Shown here: piece after piece, positions 36,162 through 45,225 of the stretch | Position numbering within the stretch: position 1 is the first letter of the stretch | How the letters are laid out: each line of letters opens with the position of its first letter | Origin: Actinokineospora terrae | GTDB taxonomy: Bacteria > Actinomycetota > Actinomycetes > Mycobacteriales > Pseudonocardiaceae | Assembly: GCF_900111175.1 (NCBI RefSeq) | Contig: NZ_FOGI01000018.1 | Coordinates: 1-64,000, forward strand | Reading direction: 5' to 3' | Length of the DNA: 64,000 bases | Position numbers and translations under genes: made by a program | Notes under the pieces: generated by a model | Databases searched by the model: none | What the model was told of the DNA's origin: nothing | What the model saw: only the letters and a program-made list of their open reading frames with translations

Positions 36162-37793
36162 TTGGCCGCTGACCTGATCCTCACCAACGCCACCGTCCAC
36201 ACGGTGGACGCCGACCGGCCGAGGACGACCTCGCTGGCCATCGCCTGCGGCCGCGTGGTGGGTTACGACGACGTCGAGCGCGGACCGGACACCGAGGTCA
36301 GGGACCTGGGCGGCGCGTTCGTCATGCCGGGTCTGGTCGACGTGCACAACCACCACGCCCTGGCCGGGCGCGCCGAGCTGTTCGAGCTGACCTTCGGCGG
36401 CGAGCTGGGGTTCGAGGCCATCCTGGACGCGGTCCGCCGCTGGTCGCGGGGGCTGGAGCCGGACGAGTGGGTGGTCGGCGGGGCGTGGGCGTCGACGCTG
36501 GTGGAGACGCTGTCGCGGGAGTCGGCGCGGCGCGCGCTGGACGAGGCCGCTGGCGGGCGCCCGGTGGCGTTGACCGACGACAGCAGGCACAACCGGTGGG
36601 TGAGCAGCCGGGCGCTGGAGCTGGCAGGCGTGACGGCGGCGACGGCCGACCCGGCGGGCGGGGTGATCGTCCGCGACCCGTCGACCGGCGAGCCGACCGG
36701 GGTGCTGCTGGAGGCCGCCGGGGTGCTCATCGAGCACGCGATGCGCGACACCCGGACGTTGACCGCCGAGCAGCACGCGCGCGCCTCGCGGCACGCCATC
36801 GAGGTCCTGCACTCCTTCGGGATCACCGCGTTCCAGGACGCCGGCGTGTCGGTGGACATCCTCGGCGCGCTGAAGTCGCTGGACGAGGCCGGGCGGCTCG
36901 ACGCGTGGGTGGTGTCGTCGCTGCTGATCAACGACCCGATCTTCGGCTTCGACCCGATCGGCCTGCCGCTGATCGAACTCGGCTCCCGCTACCGCACCGA
37001 GCACCACCGCCCCGACTTCGTCAAGATCTTCCTCGACGGCGTCCCGCCGACCCGCACCGCCGCGTTCCTGGAGCCCTACCTCCCGGACGAGGTGCACGGC
37101 GCCTGCTTCCACGGCGCGACGACCATGCCCCCCGCGGAACTGGAGGGCTGGCTGCGCACCGCTGCCCAGGCCGGGCTGTCCGCGAAGATCCACTGCACCG
37201 GTGACGCCGCCGTGCGTGCCACGCTCGACGCCGTCGCAACGTTGCGCGCCGAGGGGTACGACACGGTGAAGTACCAGGTCGCGCACGGGCAGTTCGTCCA
37301 CGCGGACGACCTGGCGCGATTCGCCGAGCTGGGTGTCTCGGCCGACATCTCGCCGTTCCTGTGGGTCCCCGGCGTCATCCCGACCGCGATCGCGAACGTG
37401 CTCCCCGCCGAGCGCGCGTCCCGGATGCAGCCCAACCGCTCGTTGCTCGACACCGGCGCCCTGGTCGCGGGCGGCTCCGACTGGCCGGTGAGCGAGTCCC
37501 CCAACGCCTGGGAAGGCATCCAGGGCCTGGTGACCCGCCAAGACCCGAACGGCGTCTTCGGCGGCTCCCTGTGGGCCGAGCAGGCCATCTCCCTGGGCGA
37601 GGCCATCGAGGCGTTCACCCTCTCCGGCGCTCGCGCCATGGGCCTGGACGACGTGACCGGCTCTCTTACCCCGGGCAAGTCCGCGGACTTCATCGTCCTA
37701 GACCGCGACCCGTTCACCCGCCCCATCGCCGAGGTGGCCACCACCACCGTCACCGAAACCTGGTTCGCGGGCCGCCAGGTCTTCCAGCGCTAG
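36162..37793 (+). CDS. Amidohydrolase-3 family metal-dependent hydrolase (YtcJ-like)
   Basis: 543 residues starting at TTG 36162 (AADLILTNATVHTVDADRP), chosen because AGGAG sits 8 bp upstream; an earlier start at 36111 is possible. The TIM-barrel metal ligands are visible: DVHNHHAL (near residue 67), the Lys in FVKIFLDG, IHCTGDAA, VAHGQFVHADD, and the late GSDWPVSE Asp. The fold ends TPGKSADFIVLDRDPF, typical of this subgroup. Substrate unknown. It abuts the convergent next gene without any gap. Confidence 0.9.
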   Translation: MAADLILTNATVHTVDADRPRTTSLAIACGRVVGYDDVERGPDTEVRDLGGAFVMPGLVDVHNHHALAGRAELFELTFGGELGFEAILDAVRRWSRGLEPDEWVVGGAWASTLVETLSRESARRALDEAAGGRPVALTDDSRHNRWVSSRALELAGVTAATADPAGGVIVRDPSTGEPTGVLLEAAGVLIEHAMRDTRTLTAEQHARASRHAIEVLHSFGITAFQDAGVSVDILGALKSLDEAGRLDAWVVSSLLINDPIFGFDPIGLPLIELGSRYRTEHHRPDFVKIFLDGVPPTRTAAFLEPYLPDEVHGACFHGATTMPPAELEGWLRTAAQAGLSAKIHCTGDAAVRATLDAVATLRAEGYDTVKYQVAHGQFVHADDLARFAELGVSADISPFLWVPGVIPTAIANVLPAERASRMQPNRSLLDTGALVAGGSDWPVSESPNAWEGIQGLVTRQDPNGVFGGSLWAEQAISLGEAIEAFTLSGARAMGLDDVTGSLTPGKSADFIVLDRDPFTRPIAEVATTTVTETWFAGRQVFQR

Positions 37794-38177
37794 TCAGCCA
37801 CCGCTGGCGTCGCCCTGGCGATCACCCTGCGGACGACGCCGGTTCTCCCCACCGTCCGCCGCACCGGGCGGGGTGTCCCCGTTCGCCTCGGGTCGCTTGT
37901 CCTGCCGCTGGCCCTGGTCGTCCCCGCGCTCCTGGTGCGAGGCCGACATCCCAGGACCGTGGTCGGCAGCCCCGTATCCGAGGGCGAACCCCGCCGCACC
38001 CCCGACAACCACCATCCCAGCGGCAACAGCGGCCACGACCGCCCGCCCAACCCGCCACTTGGCCTTGCTGGTCGGCACCTGCGGAGCCGCGTAGGTGGGG
38101 ACGTGCTGCTCGGCCCCCTGAACGACCTCGGCAACAGGGACGGTCTGCTCATCGCGCTGATCCGGCGTCTGCGACAT
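37794..38177 (-). CDS. Single-pass membrane protein with charged extracytoplasmic tail
   Basis: 127 residues from ATG 38177, with GAGAGGAA upstream. The cytosolic part is about 45 residues, then one membrane helix RAVVAAVAAGMVVVGGAAGF, then a low-complexity tail rich in Gln, Asp, Arg and Gly (GDDQGQRQDKRPEANGD). No domain is recognised. Its stop abuts the amidohydrolase stop. Confidence 0.7.
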   Translation of the reverse strand: MSQTPDQRDEQTVPVAEVVQGAEQHVPTYAAPQVPTSKAKWRVGRAVVAAVAAGMVVVGGAAGFALGYGAADHGPGMSASHQERGDDQGQRQDKRPEANGDTPPGAADGGENRRRPQGDRQGDASGG

Positions 38178-38612
38178 GGTGGTGATTCCTCTCGACTCGG
38201 GCTGACACCCAGGAGCGTCGACCGCTCCGCCTGCCGAACCAGATGAGCCCGCTGTGCGTTGCCTGTGCGCTTCCTGAGCGACGCCTCGCACGATTGGTCG
38301 TGGGCGAAGGTGCCGCCACCGTGGCGGCCTGGACCGCGGTGGACAGGTTGATGGATCCGCCGGCGATGTCAGGCGCGCGTCACCTTCTGCTCGTCCGAGC
38401 CGCGGATCGGGCGCAGGCCAGTGAGTCCGAACAGGCGAGTCGGTCCTCCGCGAACCGCATGTCCCCGCAGCGCCGAGGCGGGCAGCGCTCGGGTCGCAAG
38501 GGTCCTAAGGTCCGACGAGGTACCGGCTGTGCGGCGAGGCGAAGCGGCGCGGTGTGCAGGGGCGGTCCAAGATGACCAAGAAGTAGTTGGTGAACGCACT
38601 GGGGAGAAGCGC
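38178..38612. other. 435-bp gap without a supported gene
   Basis: Open frames exist on both strands, but none has a convincing start, domain or third-position GC pattern along its length. I see no clear promoter array or hairpin. It may contain degenerate coding DNA. Confidence 0.5.
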
Positions 38613-39221
38613 TCAGCTCCCTGAGTCCGGCCTGGTCACCAGGCGGACACAGGGAGAAAGAGCTTCTGCGATGAGCGCGTACCCCGCGGGCGAGGGGTGG
38701 AAGCGATCGGCGGAGAACAGTGCCGGGTCTGACCGGAACCGGTCGAACAGGTCCGGGCCGAGTGCGGCGACAGTGCCCCCGGCTCGGGTGGCGGCATCGG
38801 ACTGGGCTTCGGCATAGAGACGACTGGCTTGGCGGACGAGGTCGCGGTAGGCCGGGGGGACGTGGGAGACGATGCTGAGGTCGGGCGCGGTGGCGACGAC
38901 CACCGCGGCACCCGCGCCGACCAGGTGGGCGACGGCGTCCTGCACGAGGCGTGCCCCGACCGCGGGCGCGGTGAAGGAGGTGAGGTCGTTGGCGCCGATG
39001 ACCACCAGAGCCAGGTCGACCCCCGCCGCGGCCGAGGCGTGGACTTGGCGGGCCAGGTCCGTCGAGCGCGCACCGGAGACCGCGTGCACGCTCAGGTCGA
39101 TGCGGTGACCGTCCCCTCGCAGCACCGTGGCCAGCCGATGGCCGATGGTCTGCTCCGGCGAGGTGCAGCCGACACCGACCGCGAGCGAGTCGCCGAGGAC
39201 GTGGAACCGGATTGTGCTCAT
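38613..39221 (-). CDS. SGNH/GDSL-type hydrolase
   Basis: 202 residues from ATG 39221. Block I is FHVLGDSLAVGVG (nucleophile Ser12), block III is VVIGANDLTSF, and block V is DRFHPSPAGYALIAEA (catalytic Asp/His). There is no signal peptide, so it probably acts in the cytosol as an esterase, lipase or thioesterase. Length is normal for the family. Confidence 0.9.
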   Translation of the reverse strand: MSTIRFHVLGDSLAVGVGCTSPEQTIGHRLATVLRGDGHRIDLSVHAVSGARSTDLARQVHASAAAGVDLALVVIGANDLTSFTAPAVGARLVQDAVAHLVGAGAAVVVATAPDLSIVSHVPPAYRDLVRQASRLYAEAQSDAATRAGGTVAALGPDLFDRFRSDPALFSADRFHPSPAGYALIAEALSPCVRLVTRPDSGS

Positions 39222-39369
39222 CACCAGGACAAACGCGCGGGCGGGCGGGTGCTCTCCGCTCCCAGGCGTGTCCTGCCCCACGTCACCTCGACTCTGTTCG
39301 TCCCATACGGACGCCCCCGGCGTAATCGCCCCCAGGTTCGACCTCGTCGTCGCGGTCGACGACGAGGCT

Positions 39370-39591
39370 CTATTGGATGATCGTGTCCGGCTCGTCCACC
39401 GGAATGGGCGTCGACGCTGTCTGGGTGGTGTCGTCGATTTGCTCCGCGGCGGGCTCGGGGTGGAGGTCGATGAGTCGGGTACGGCGGGGGTTGGCGATAC
39501 CGGTGTAGGACATGCCCTGGTAGTACCAAGGTCGGCACCACCGGCAAACCTTGACGTGGATCACCCTCGACTCGAGCAGGAACCACTCCAC
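39370..39591 (-). CDS. Small conserved-looking protein, function unknown
   Basis: 73 residues from GTG 39591. Third codon positions are almost all G or C, better than in any overlapping frame, which is why I accept it. The N-terminal half contains Trp, Tyr and two Cys (VKVCRWCRPWYYQG), which could be a small metal or redox site; the C-terminal half is acidic. No ribosome-binding site is obvious. Not recognised. Confidence 0.55.
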   Translation of the reverse strand: MEWFLLESRVIHVKVCRWCRPWYYQGMSYTGIANPRRTRLIDLHPEPAAEQIDDTTQTASTPIPVDEPDTIIQ

Positions 39592-39643
39592 TCACAGGGC
39601 CGCCACGGTCCATCGCGCCTAGCCTGGGAGTGGAGGTGGTGGC

Positions 39644-40489
39644 ATGGAGTCGGTCTTGAGCCCTCGGCGGTTGCGGAGACTCGCGGGCGAGCAGTTGTTC
39701 GCGCGAGTCGCCGGACCCGATGGCCAGGCGGTGCGGGCGCGGATCCACGACACCCCCGGCGAGCGGTGGTTCGGCCCGGACCGGCCGATCCAGGCGGTGC
39801 ACGGGGACGCGTCGATGTTCGTCGGCGGGTTGCGGGCGCTGCTGCTGCAATCGCTGCACCCGCTGGCGATGGCGGCCGTCGCGGCGCACTCCGGCTACCG
39901 CGGCGACCCCTGGGGACGGCTGCAGCGCACCAGCACCTTCCTGGCCACCACCACCTTCGGCACCGCCGCCGACGCCCAGTCCGCCGTGAACCACGTCCGC
40001 GGCATCCACGAGCGAGTACGCGGCACAACCGACCGCGGCGACGCTTACCACGCCGCCGACCCGCACCTGCTGGCCTGGGTCCACGTCGCCGAGGTCGACA
40101 GCTTCCTGCGAGCCCACAAGCGGTTCGGAGCCCACCCCCTCGACCACGCGGGCTACGACGGCTACGTCGCCGACACCGCCCGCATCGCCTCGGCGCTGGG
40201 CATCACCGACCCACCCCGCGACCAAGCGGACCTGGCCGCACGCCTGGAGGCCTACCGCCCCGAACTGCGCCCCATACCACAAGCCCGCGACACCGCCCGA
40301 TTCCTCCTGCTCAACCCACCACTACCGTGGATCGCCCGGGTCCCGTACGCCGCCCTGGCAGCCAACGCCGTCGCCACACTCCCACCCTGGGCACGGGCAC
40401 AACTGCGGCTGCCCAGCCTCGGTGGCCCGCTCGTGCGCGTCTCCGGCCACTGCCTGGTCCGCTCCATCCGCTGGGCCATGGCGGGCTGA
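39644..40489 (+). CDS. MpaB-like oxygenase-family protein (DUF2236)
   Basis: 281 residues from ATG 39644 with GGAGGTGG upstream. The MpaB/latex-clearing-protein-like family is recognised by FGPDRPIQAVHGDASMFVGG, the LLLQSLHPLAMAAVAAHSG helix with conserved His, TFLATTTFGTAADA, and DPHLLAWVHVAEVDSF with a further His. Family members bind haem b through such His residues and oxidise varied substrates. Substrate here unknown. Confidence 0.88.
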   Translation: MESVLSPRRLRRLAGEQLFARVAGPDGQAVRARIHDTPGERWFGPDRPIQAVHGDASMFVGGLRALLLQSLHPLAMAAVAAHSGYRGDPWGRLQRTSTFLATTTFGTAADAQSAVNHVRGIHERVRGTTDRGDAYHAADPHLLAWVHVAEVDSFLRAHKRFGAHPLDHAGYDGYVADTARIASALGITDPPRDQADLAARLEAYRPELRPIPQARDTARFLLLNPPLPWIARVPYAALAANAVATLPPWARAQLRLPSLGGPLVRVSGHCLVRSIRWAMAG

Positions 40490-40598
40490 CCGGCCCGACG
40501 TGCCGACAGCGACGGCGTAGGCGCCGCGGCGGGAGTGGCCGGTGCGTGAATCCGCGGCAGGGAACACAGTCGTGCCCACTGGGGGATGTCGGTGAGGG

Positions 40599-41354
40599 TC
40601 AGCGTGGTGCGTGGGCGTCGATGAGGAAGCGGTGCGCGAGGGTGCGGAACGAGCCTTCCGCGCGGATGTGCTTGTCCAGCAGGGCAAGGTGTTCGCGGTA
40701 GGGGTCGACGGCGAAGTCGGGGACGAACCAGACGATCTTGCGCAATAGGTAGACCACCGCGCCGATGTCGCCGAACTCCACCTGTAGACCTACCTTGCGC
40801 AGGTCTCGCACCCGCAATCCGGCTGCTCGCGCCGCGTCGGCTTCCCGCTCGGCCAGGCCGTCCTCGACTTCCTGGGCGCCGAGCATGGCCTCGACCAGTT
40901 CCCGTCCCGACCCGGACCCGACGTGCTGGCCCAGGTAGGCGCCACCCGGTGCCAGGACCCGGGCGACCTCGGACCAGTTCGTGGACCCGATCCTGGGATG
41001 CCTGCTGACGACCAGGTCGAAAGCGCCGTCGCGGAACGGGAGCACCCCGTCTTCCGCCTCGACGACCGCGGCGCCCCACGGTGCCAGCGCGCGCCGCGCG
41101 GACTCGAGCAGATCCGGCCTGTTGTCGGTCACCGCCAACACCTCGGGCCGGATCCTCAGCGCCCCGGCCAGGATCTGCCCATCACCGCCTTGGGCGTCCA
41201 ACACCCGACGCGCCCGCGACGCCCGTTGCCCGACCAGGCGGGCATACCCCCACGGTGGACGTTCCTCGCCTGCCCGTCCCTCCAACCAGGAGTAGTCCGA
41301 TCCGGACACCGGCACCGCCGCGGCCTCTTGGACCAGTTCGTCGAACGAGCGCAC
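40599..41354 (-). CDS. Class I SAM-dependent methyltransferase
   Basis: 251 residues from GTG 41354. The SAM-binding motif is somewhat degenerate: VLDAQGGDGQILAGAL near residue 55, then an acidic residue (VTDNRPD), DGVLPFRDGAFDLVVSRHP as motif II/post, and VLAPGGAYLGQHVG. This pattern matches small-molecule methyltransferases. The substrate is unknown. It lies convergent to the MpaB gene with 109 bp between. Confidence 0.85.
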   Translation of the reverse strand: MRSFDELVQEAAAVPVSGSDYSWLEGRAGEERPPWGYARLVGQRASRARRVLDAQGGDGQILAGALRIRPEVLAVTDNRPDLLESARRALAPWGAAVVEAEDGVLPFRDGAFDLVVSRHPRIGSTNWSEVARVLAPGGAYLGQHVGSGSGRELVEAMLGAQEVEDGLAEREADAARAAGLRVRDLRKVGLQVEFGDIGAVVYLLRKIVWFVPDFAVDPYREHLALLDKHIRAEGSFRTLAHRFLIDAHAPR

Positions 41355-41879
41355 CGCCCCAGTATTCCAGCACGGCGTAGGGAACGCTGGTCAGGCAGCG
41401 AAACGGAGTGCCTTCCCCCGACATGTCGTCGTGATCCATCACCGCTCCCGCCTGTTGTCGGACCCACTAGTGCGCTCATTCCGCCTGACCGCAAGCCGAT
41501 TCCAGCCGTCATCTTCCCCATCTTCGACTCGTCGGGCTCGGCTGACCTTTCCGCGGCAGTCGCACATCTGATTCCCCTCGGTCCCCTTCGTGTTCATGTC
41601 GAGGCTTCCTCACCAATCGCGAACCACGTGGTCCGGGTGTGCGAAGAGCCAAGCACCGCCGGCGGGGCGGTCGGGTGAACTCTCGTTCCTGCATAGCTAC
41701 CCAAGCGGTAGACGCCCCCACGAATGCTGGGCCATCGAGGTGACATGGTGGTCGTGGTCGGGGTGAGCGGTGTCGCGCTTATGGCTCTTCGGAACCGGCG
41801 GTGATACTCCAACGGGCCGGGTGTCGCACATTCACCGGCCATCCGCAACCGCTGTCGCACTTCAGAGAGGAAGGCGCAC
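41355..41879. other. 525-bp gap without a supported gene
   Basis: No open frame shows family features or consistent third-position GC. The only feature I can support is the AGAGGAAGG ribosome-binding site at its right end, which serves the frameshifted gene at 41880. Promoters for both flanking genes should be here. Confidence 0.5.
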
Positions 41880-42487
41880 GTGGTTCGACACGCTCAGCCC
41901 CAACGAAACAGATGGGCCGCACTCGGTCTCGGCGCGGCGATCGTCGCCACCGCGTTGACCGTGTTCACCAGCGCGACCGCCCAGGCCGCGGCGCCAGGCA
42001 CGCTCTACGTGGCCAACCAACGGGCCAACACGGTCTCGGTCGTCAACGCGGCGACCGGCACCATCACCGCGACGATCCCGGTCGGATCGGACCCAGCGGG
42101 GAGGCGATCAGCGCGGACGGTTCTCGGGTCTATGTCGCCAGTTCCGGCAACGGCATCAGCAACGGCACGGTCTCGGTGATCGACACCAGCACCAACACCG
42201 TCACGGCCACCATCGGGGTCGGCGGCACCGTGTCGGTCATCGACACCGCCACCAACACCGAGACCGGCACCATCACCGGCCACCCGGTCCCGGGCCAGAC
42301 GATCACCTTCACCGTCGGCTCGACCACCGTGTGCACGGCCGCCACCAACGCCAGTGGTGTGGCCACCTGCCACGGCCCGTGCCCGGTCCTGGTGGCCCTG
42401 CTCGCGGGCCACTACACGGCCACCTTCGCCGGTAGCGCCACCCTCGCTCCCGCCACCGCACGCGGCAACCTCATCCAGCACCACTGA
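41880..42487 (+). pseudogene. Frameshifted secreted YVTN-type beta-propeller/Ig-like protein
   Basis: GTG 41880 follows a strong AGAGGAAGG. A signal peptide (LGLGAAIVATALTVFTSATA, ending AQA-A) leads into YVTN propeller repeats (GTLYVANQRANTVSVVNAAT, PVGSDPAG). At about 42099-42105 the frame breaks: one G appears to be missing, and reading continues in another frame with GEAISADGSRVYVASSGNG and TVSVIDTSTNTVTATI. A short Ig-like domain (PGQTITFTVGSTTVCTAATN) ends at the stop. The propeller also has too few repeats to close. It is either a real pseudogene or one-base sequence error in a gene already shortened by repeat loss. Confidence 0.75.
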
Positions 42488-42623
42488 CCGCGTCCAGAAC
42501 CGCTGCGTGCGACCGAGCCGGCCTCCCACAGCGGATCCGCGAGGTCGGCGGCGCCCTGTCGGCACAAGCCCACGCCTCCATCACCGCCCACGTCCACTCC
42601 CCGCCAAGCGAAAGTGAGCCACC

Positions 42624-44408
42624 ATGCCCATCGGCACCACCAGACCGCGCGCCGCGATCGGGCGACGAGTACGAACCCTGACCTGCGCGGTGATCATGGC
42701 CGCGGCGTTGCCGGTGGTCGTCGGTCCCCCGGCACAAGCCACGTTCCCCGGAATCAACGGCAAGATCTACTTCGACCAGGACGACGAGGTCTACTCGATC
42801 AACCCGGACGGCACCGGACTGACCCAGCTCACCGACTCCGACGACCTGTCCAAGGATCCGCGGGTCAACGCCGACGGGAGCAAAGTCGCCTTCCTGCGGT
42901 ACTCGTTTTCCCAGGGCTCCAACCAGGTCTGGGTGATGAACCCGGACGGCACCGGCGCCACCCAGCTCACCAGCGCCATCAGCGCCGACTCCGGCTCGCT
43001 GGCCTGGTCACCCGCCGGGGACAAGCTCGTCTACAGCCCCGACCTGCTGACGGTCATCGACGCCGACGGGACCGACCCGTTCTCGCTGGGCGTGTCCGGC
43101 GGCGCCCCCACGTGGTCCCCGGACGGCACCAGGATCGCCTACACCGCGAGCGGTGGCATCCGCGCCATCAACCCCGACGGCACCGGGCAGACCACCATCA
43201 AGAACCGACCCAGCCCCCCGGAGTTCCTCAGCGGCCCGAGCTGGTCCCCGGACGGCACCAAGATCGCGGCCTCGACCTACGACTTCTCCACCGGGCAGGG
43301 CGGGGTCTTCACGATCAACGCGGACGGCACCGGCTACACCAACATCTCCGGCACCAACACCGACGACGGAGCCGCGGTGTGGTCCCCCGACGGCACCAAG
43401 ATCTCCTTCCACGACGGCACCGGCCTCGCGGTGATGAACACCAACGGCACCGGCCGGACCGCGCTGCACTCCGGCTTCCTCAACAACGGTGACTGGGCCG
43501 CGGTCCCCGCCGGGGCCGACGTGTCGGTGTCGGTCACCGACTCGGCCGACCCGGTGTCCCTCGGTGGTAGTCCGTACACCTACACCGTGAGCGTGGCCAA
43601 CGCCGGGCCGGCCGGAGCAACCGGGGTGTCGGTGTCGACCACCTTGTCGGGTGCCAACCGGACGATCAACTCGGCCACCTCCTCACAGGGCTCGTGCACG
43701 GTGTCCGCGCCGACCGTGTCCTGCGCCCTCGGAGCGGTCGCGGCATCGGGCTCAGCGACCGTGACCATCTCCGTCACCCCATCGGCCACCGGCACGATCA
43801 CCGCGACCTCGACGGTGTCGGCCACCGAGACCGATCCCTTGTCCGGCAACAACACCGCGGCGCAGTCCACCACCGTGAACAACGCGTTGGGCTGCGCCAT
43901 CACCGGCACTCCCGGCAACGACACCCTCAACGGCGGCAACGGCAACGACGTCATCTGCGGCCTGGGCGGCAATGACGTCATCAACGGCGGCAACAACAAC
44001 GACACCATCTACGCCGGTGCGGGCGACGACACGATCGACGGCGGCAACAGCGACGACACCATCCACGCCGGTGACGGCGACGACGTCATCGGTGGCGGCA
44101 ACAGCGCCGACTACCTCTACGGCGAGGCGGGCAACGACACCAACTACGGCGAAACCTTCCTCGGATCCCTGCTCTACCTGTTCGACAACGGCAACGACCA
44201 CATCTACGGCGGCCCCGGCAACGACGACCTCGACGGCCAGAACGGCAACGACACCATCGTCGACCACGACGGCACCGACATCATGAGCGGCTCCAACGGA
44301 AACGACACCATCGACGTCCTGGACGGCGTCGGCGGCGACACCGCCAACGGTGGCCTCGGCTCCGACACGTGCGCAGTCGACGGCGGCGATACCGCCACTG
44401 GCTGCTGA
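42624..44408 (+). CDS. Secreted TolB-like propeller / DUF11 / RTX calcium-repeat protein
   Basis: 594 residues. The signal peptide ends near PAQA-TF (residue 39). TolB/WD40-like blades follow (40-300), each with INPDGTG and WSPDGTKIA phrases. Then a DUF11 domain (VSVTDSADPVSLGGSPYTYT, about 305-415) and at least six RTX nonapeptide-type repeats (GGNGNDVICG, GGNNNDTIYAG, GGNSDDTIHAG) that bind calcium in other proteins. RTX repeats usually mark type I secretion in Gram-negatives; here a Sec signal is present instead, so calcium-dependent folding outside the cell is likely. It ends GGDTATGC. Function unknown. Confidence 0.85.
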   Translation: MPIGTTRPRAAIGRRVRTLTCAVIMAAALPVVVGPPAQATFPGINGKIYFDQDDEVYSINPDGTGLTQLTDSDDLSKDPRVNADGSKVAFLRYSFSQGSNQVWVMNPDGTGATQLTSAISADSGSLAWSPAGDKLVYSPDLLTVIDADGTDPFSLGVSGGAPTWSPDGTRIAYTASGGIRAINPDGTGQTTIKNRPSPPEFLSGPSWSPDGTKIAASTYDFSTGQGGVFTINADGTGYTNISGTNTDDGAAVWSPDGTKISFHDGTGLAVMNTNGTGRTALHSGFLNNGDWAAVPAGADVSVSVTDSADPVSLGGSPYTYTVSVANAGPAGATGVSVSTTLSGANRTINSATSSQGSCTVSAPTVSCALGAVAASGSATVTISVTPSATGTITATSTVSATETDPLSGNNTAAQSTTVNNALGCAITGTPGNDTLNGGNGNDVICGLGGNDVINGGNNNDTIYAGAGDDTIDGGNSDDTIHAGDGDDVIGGGNSADYLYGEAGNDTNYGETFLGSLLYLFDNGNDHIYGGPGNDDLDGQNGNDTIVDHDGTDIMSGSNGNDTIDVLDGVGGDTANGGLGSDTCAVDGGDTATGC

Positions 44409-44542
44409 CCACAGTGGACAGGTGTGCCCGCCGGTCGCGGGCACACCTGTCCACCTCCACGACCAGAAGATGACGGCGCAACGCCCCCAACCAGGAACCG
44501 GCCGCGACAACCCCGTGAACAGCTCCACGAACGGAGACAACG

Positions 44543-45115
44543 ATGAGGACCCACACCGGTCGACGCGGGGTAGCAGCCCGATCTTGGCGCCGAGCAGGCG
44601 CGGTCGCGGTACTGGTCGCCGTATCCACTCTGCTCCCCGCACCGGCCGCGCACGCCGCGATCGGCTCGGTCACCTGCACCGGTAGCAGCCACGTCACCTA
44701 CTCCCCCGGCCTCACCCTCACCCCGCAGACCGTCACCGTCCAGGAAACCGACACCATCCCGTCCTGCACCTCCACCGACCCCACCCTGACCAGCATCACC
44801 ACCGGCGGCACCTACTCCTACCCCGCCCCAGGCGCCGCCTGCAACGCCATCGAACTCAACCCGGCCTGCGGCACCCTCGCCATCCACTGGAACAACGGCC
44901 AGACCTCCACCCTCACCGGCATCGTCGGCACCCTGACCGCCACCGGCGGCATCGTCCAGAACACCGCCACCGGAACCGTCACCTCCGGCGAGTTCACCGG
45001 CGCCAGCGCCACCATCTCCTGGATCTACGCCCTCGTGAACCCACTGCTGTGCCTGATGCCCGGCGGCCTGACCACCCAGGACGGCACCATCCTGGTCCAG
45101 ATCGCCGGAATCTGA
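44543..45115 (+). CDS. Secreted beta-rich protein, function unknown
   Basis: 190 residues from ATG 44543 with GGAGA upstream. An Arg-rich n-region and hydrophobic core (AGAVAVLVAVSTLLPAPAAH) end at AHA-AI. The mature part is Thr/Gly/Ser-rich with four Cys (VTCTGSS, PSCTST, AACNAIELNPACG), suggesting disulfides, and a C-terminal hydrophobic stretch. Third secreted-protein gene in a row on this strand; no domain recognised. Confidence 0.75.
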   Translation: MRTHTGRRGVAARSWRRAGAVAVLVAVSTLLPAPAAHAAIGSVTCTGSSHVTYSPGLTLTPQTVTVQETDTIPSCTSTDPTLTSITTGGTYSYPAPGAACNAIELNPACGTLAIHWNNGQTSTLTGIVGTLTATGGIVQNTATGTVTSGEFTGASATISWIYALVNPLLCLMPGGLTTQDGTILVQIAGI

Positions 45116-45225
45116 CCGCCTTGAGCCACAACACCTCACCGGGCGTAACCCCACCAGCGGGATCGGACGGCCGTCTCAGTGAGAGGGCTGCGTCGCCTCC
45201 TTCTCCGAAGAGCGAGGCAGCAGAC

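Noticed and set aside
34488..37541. A very long minus-strand frame extending the monooxygenase to about 1,017 residues
   Set aside because: Beyond 36032 it is the antisense of the intact amidohydrolase gene; high-GC DNA leaves long open frames by chance.
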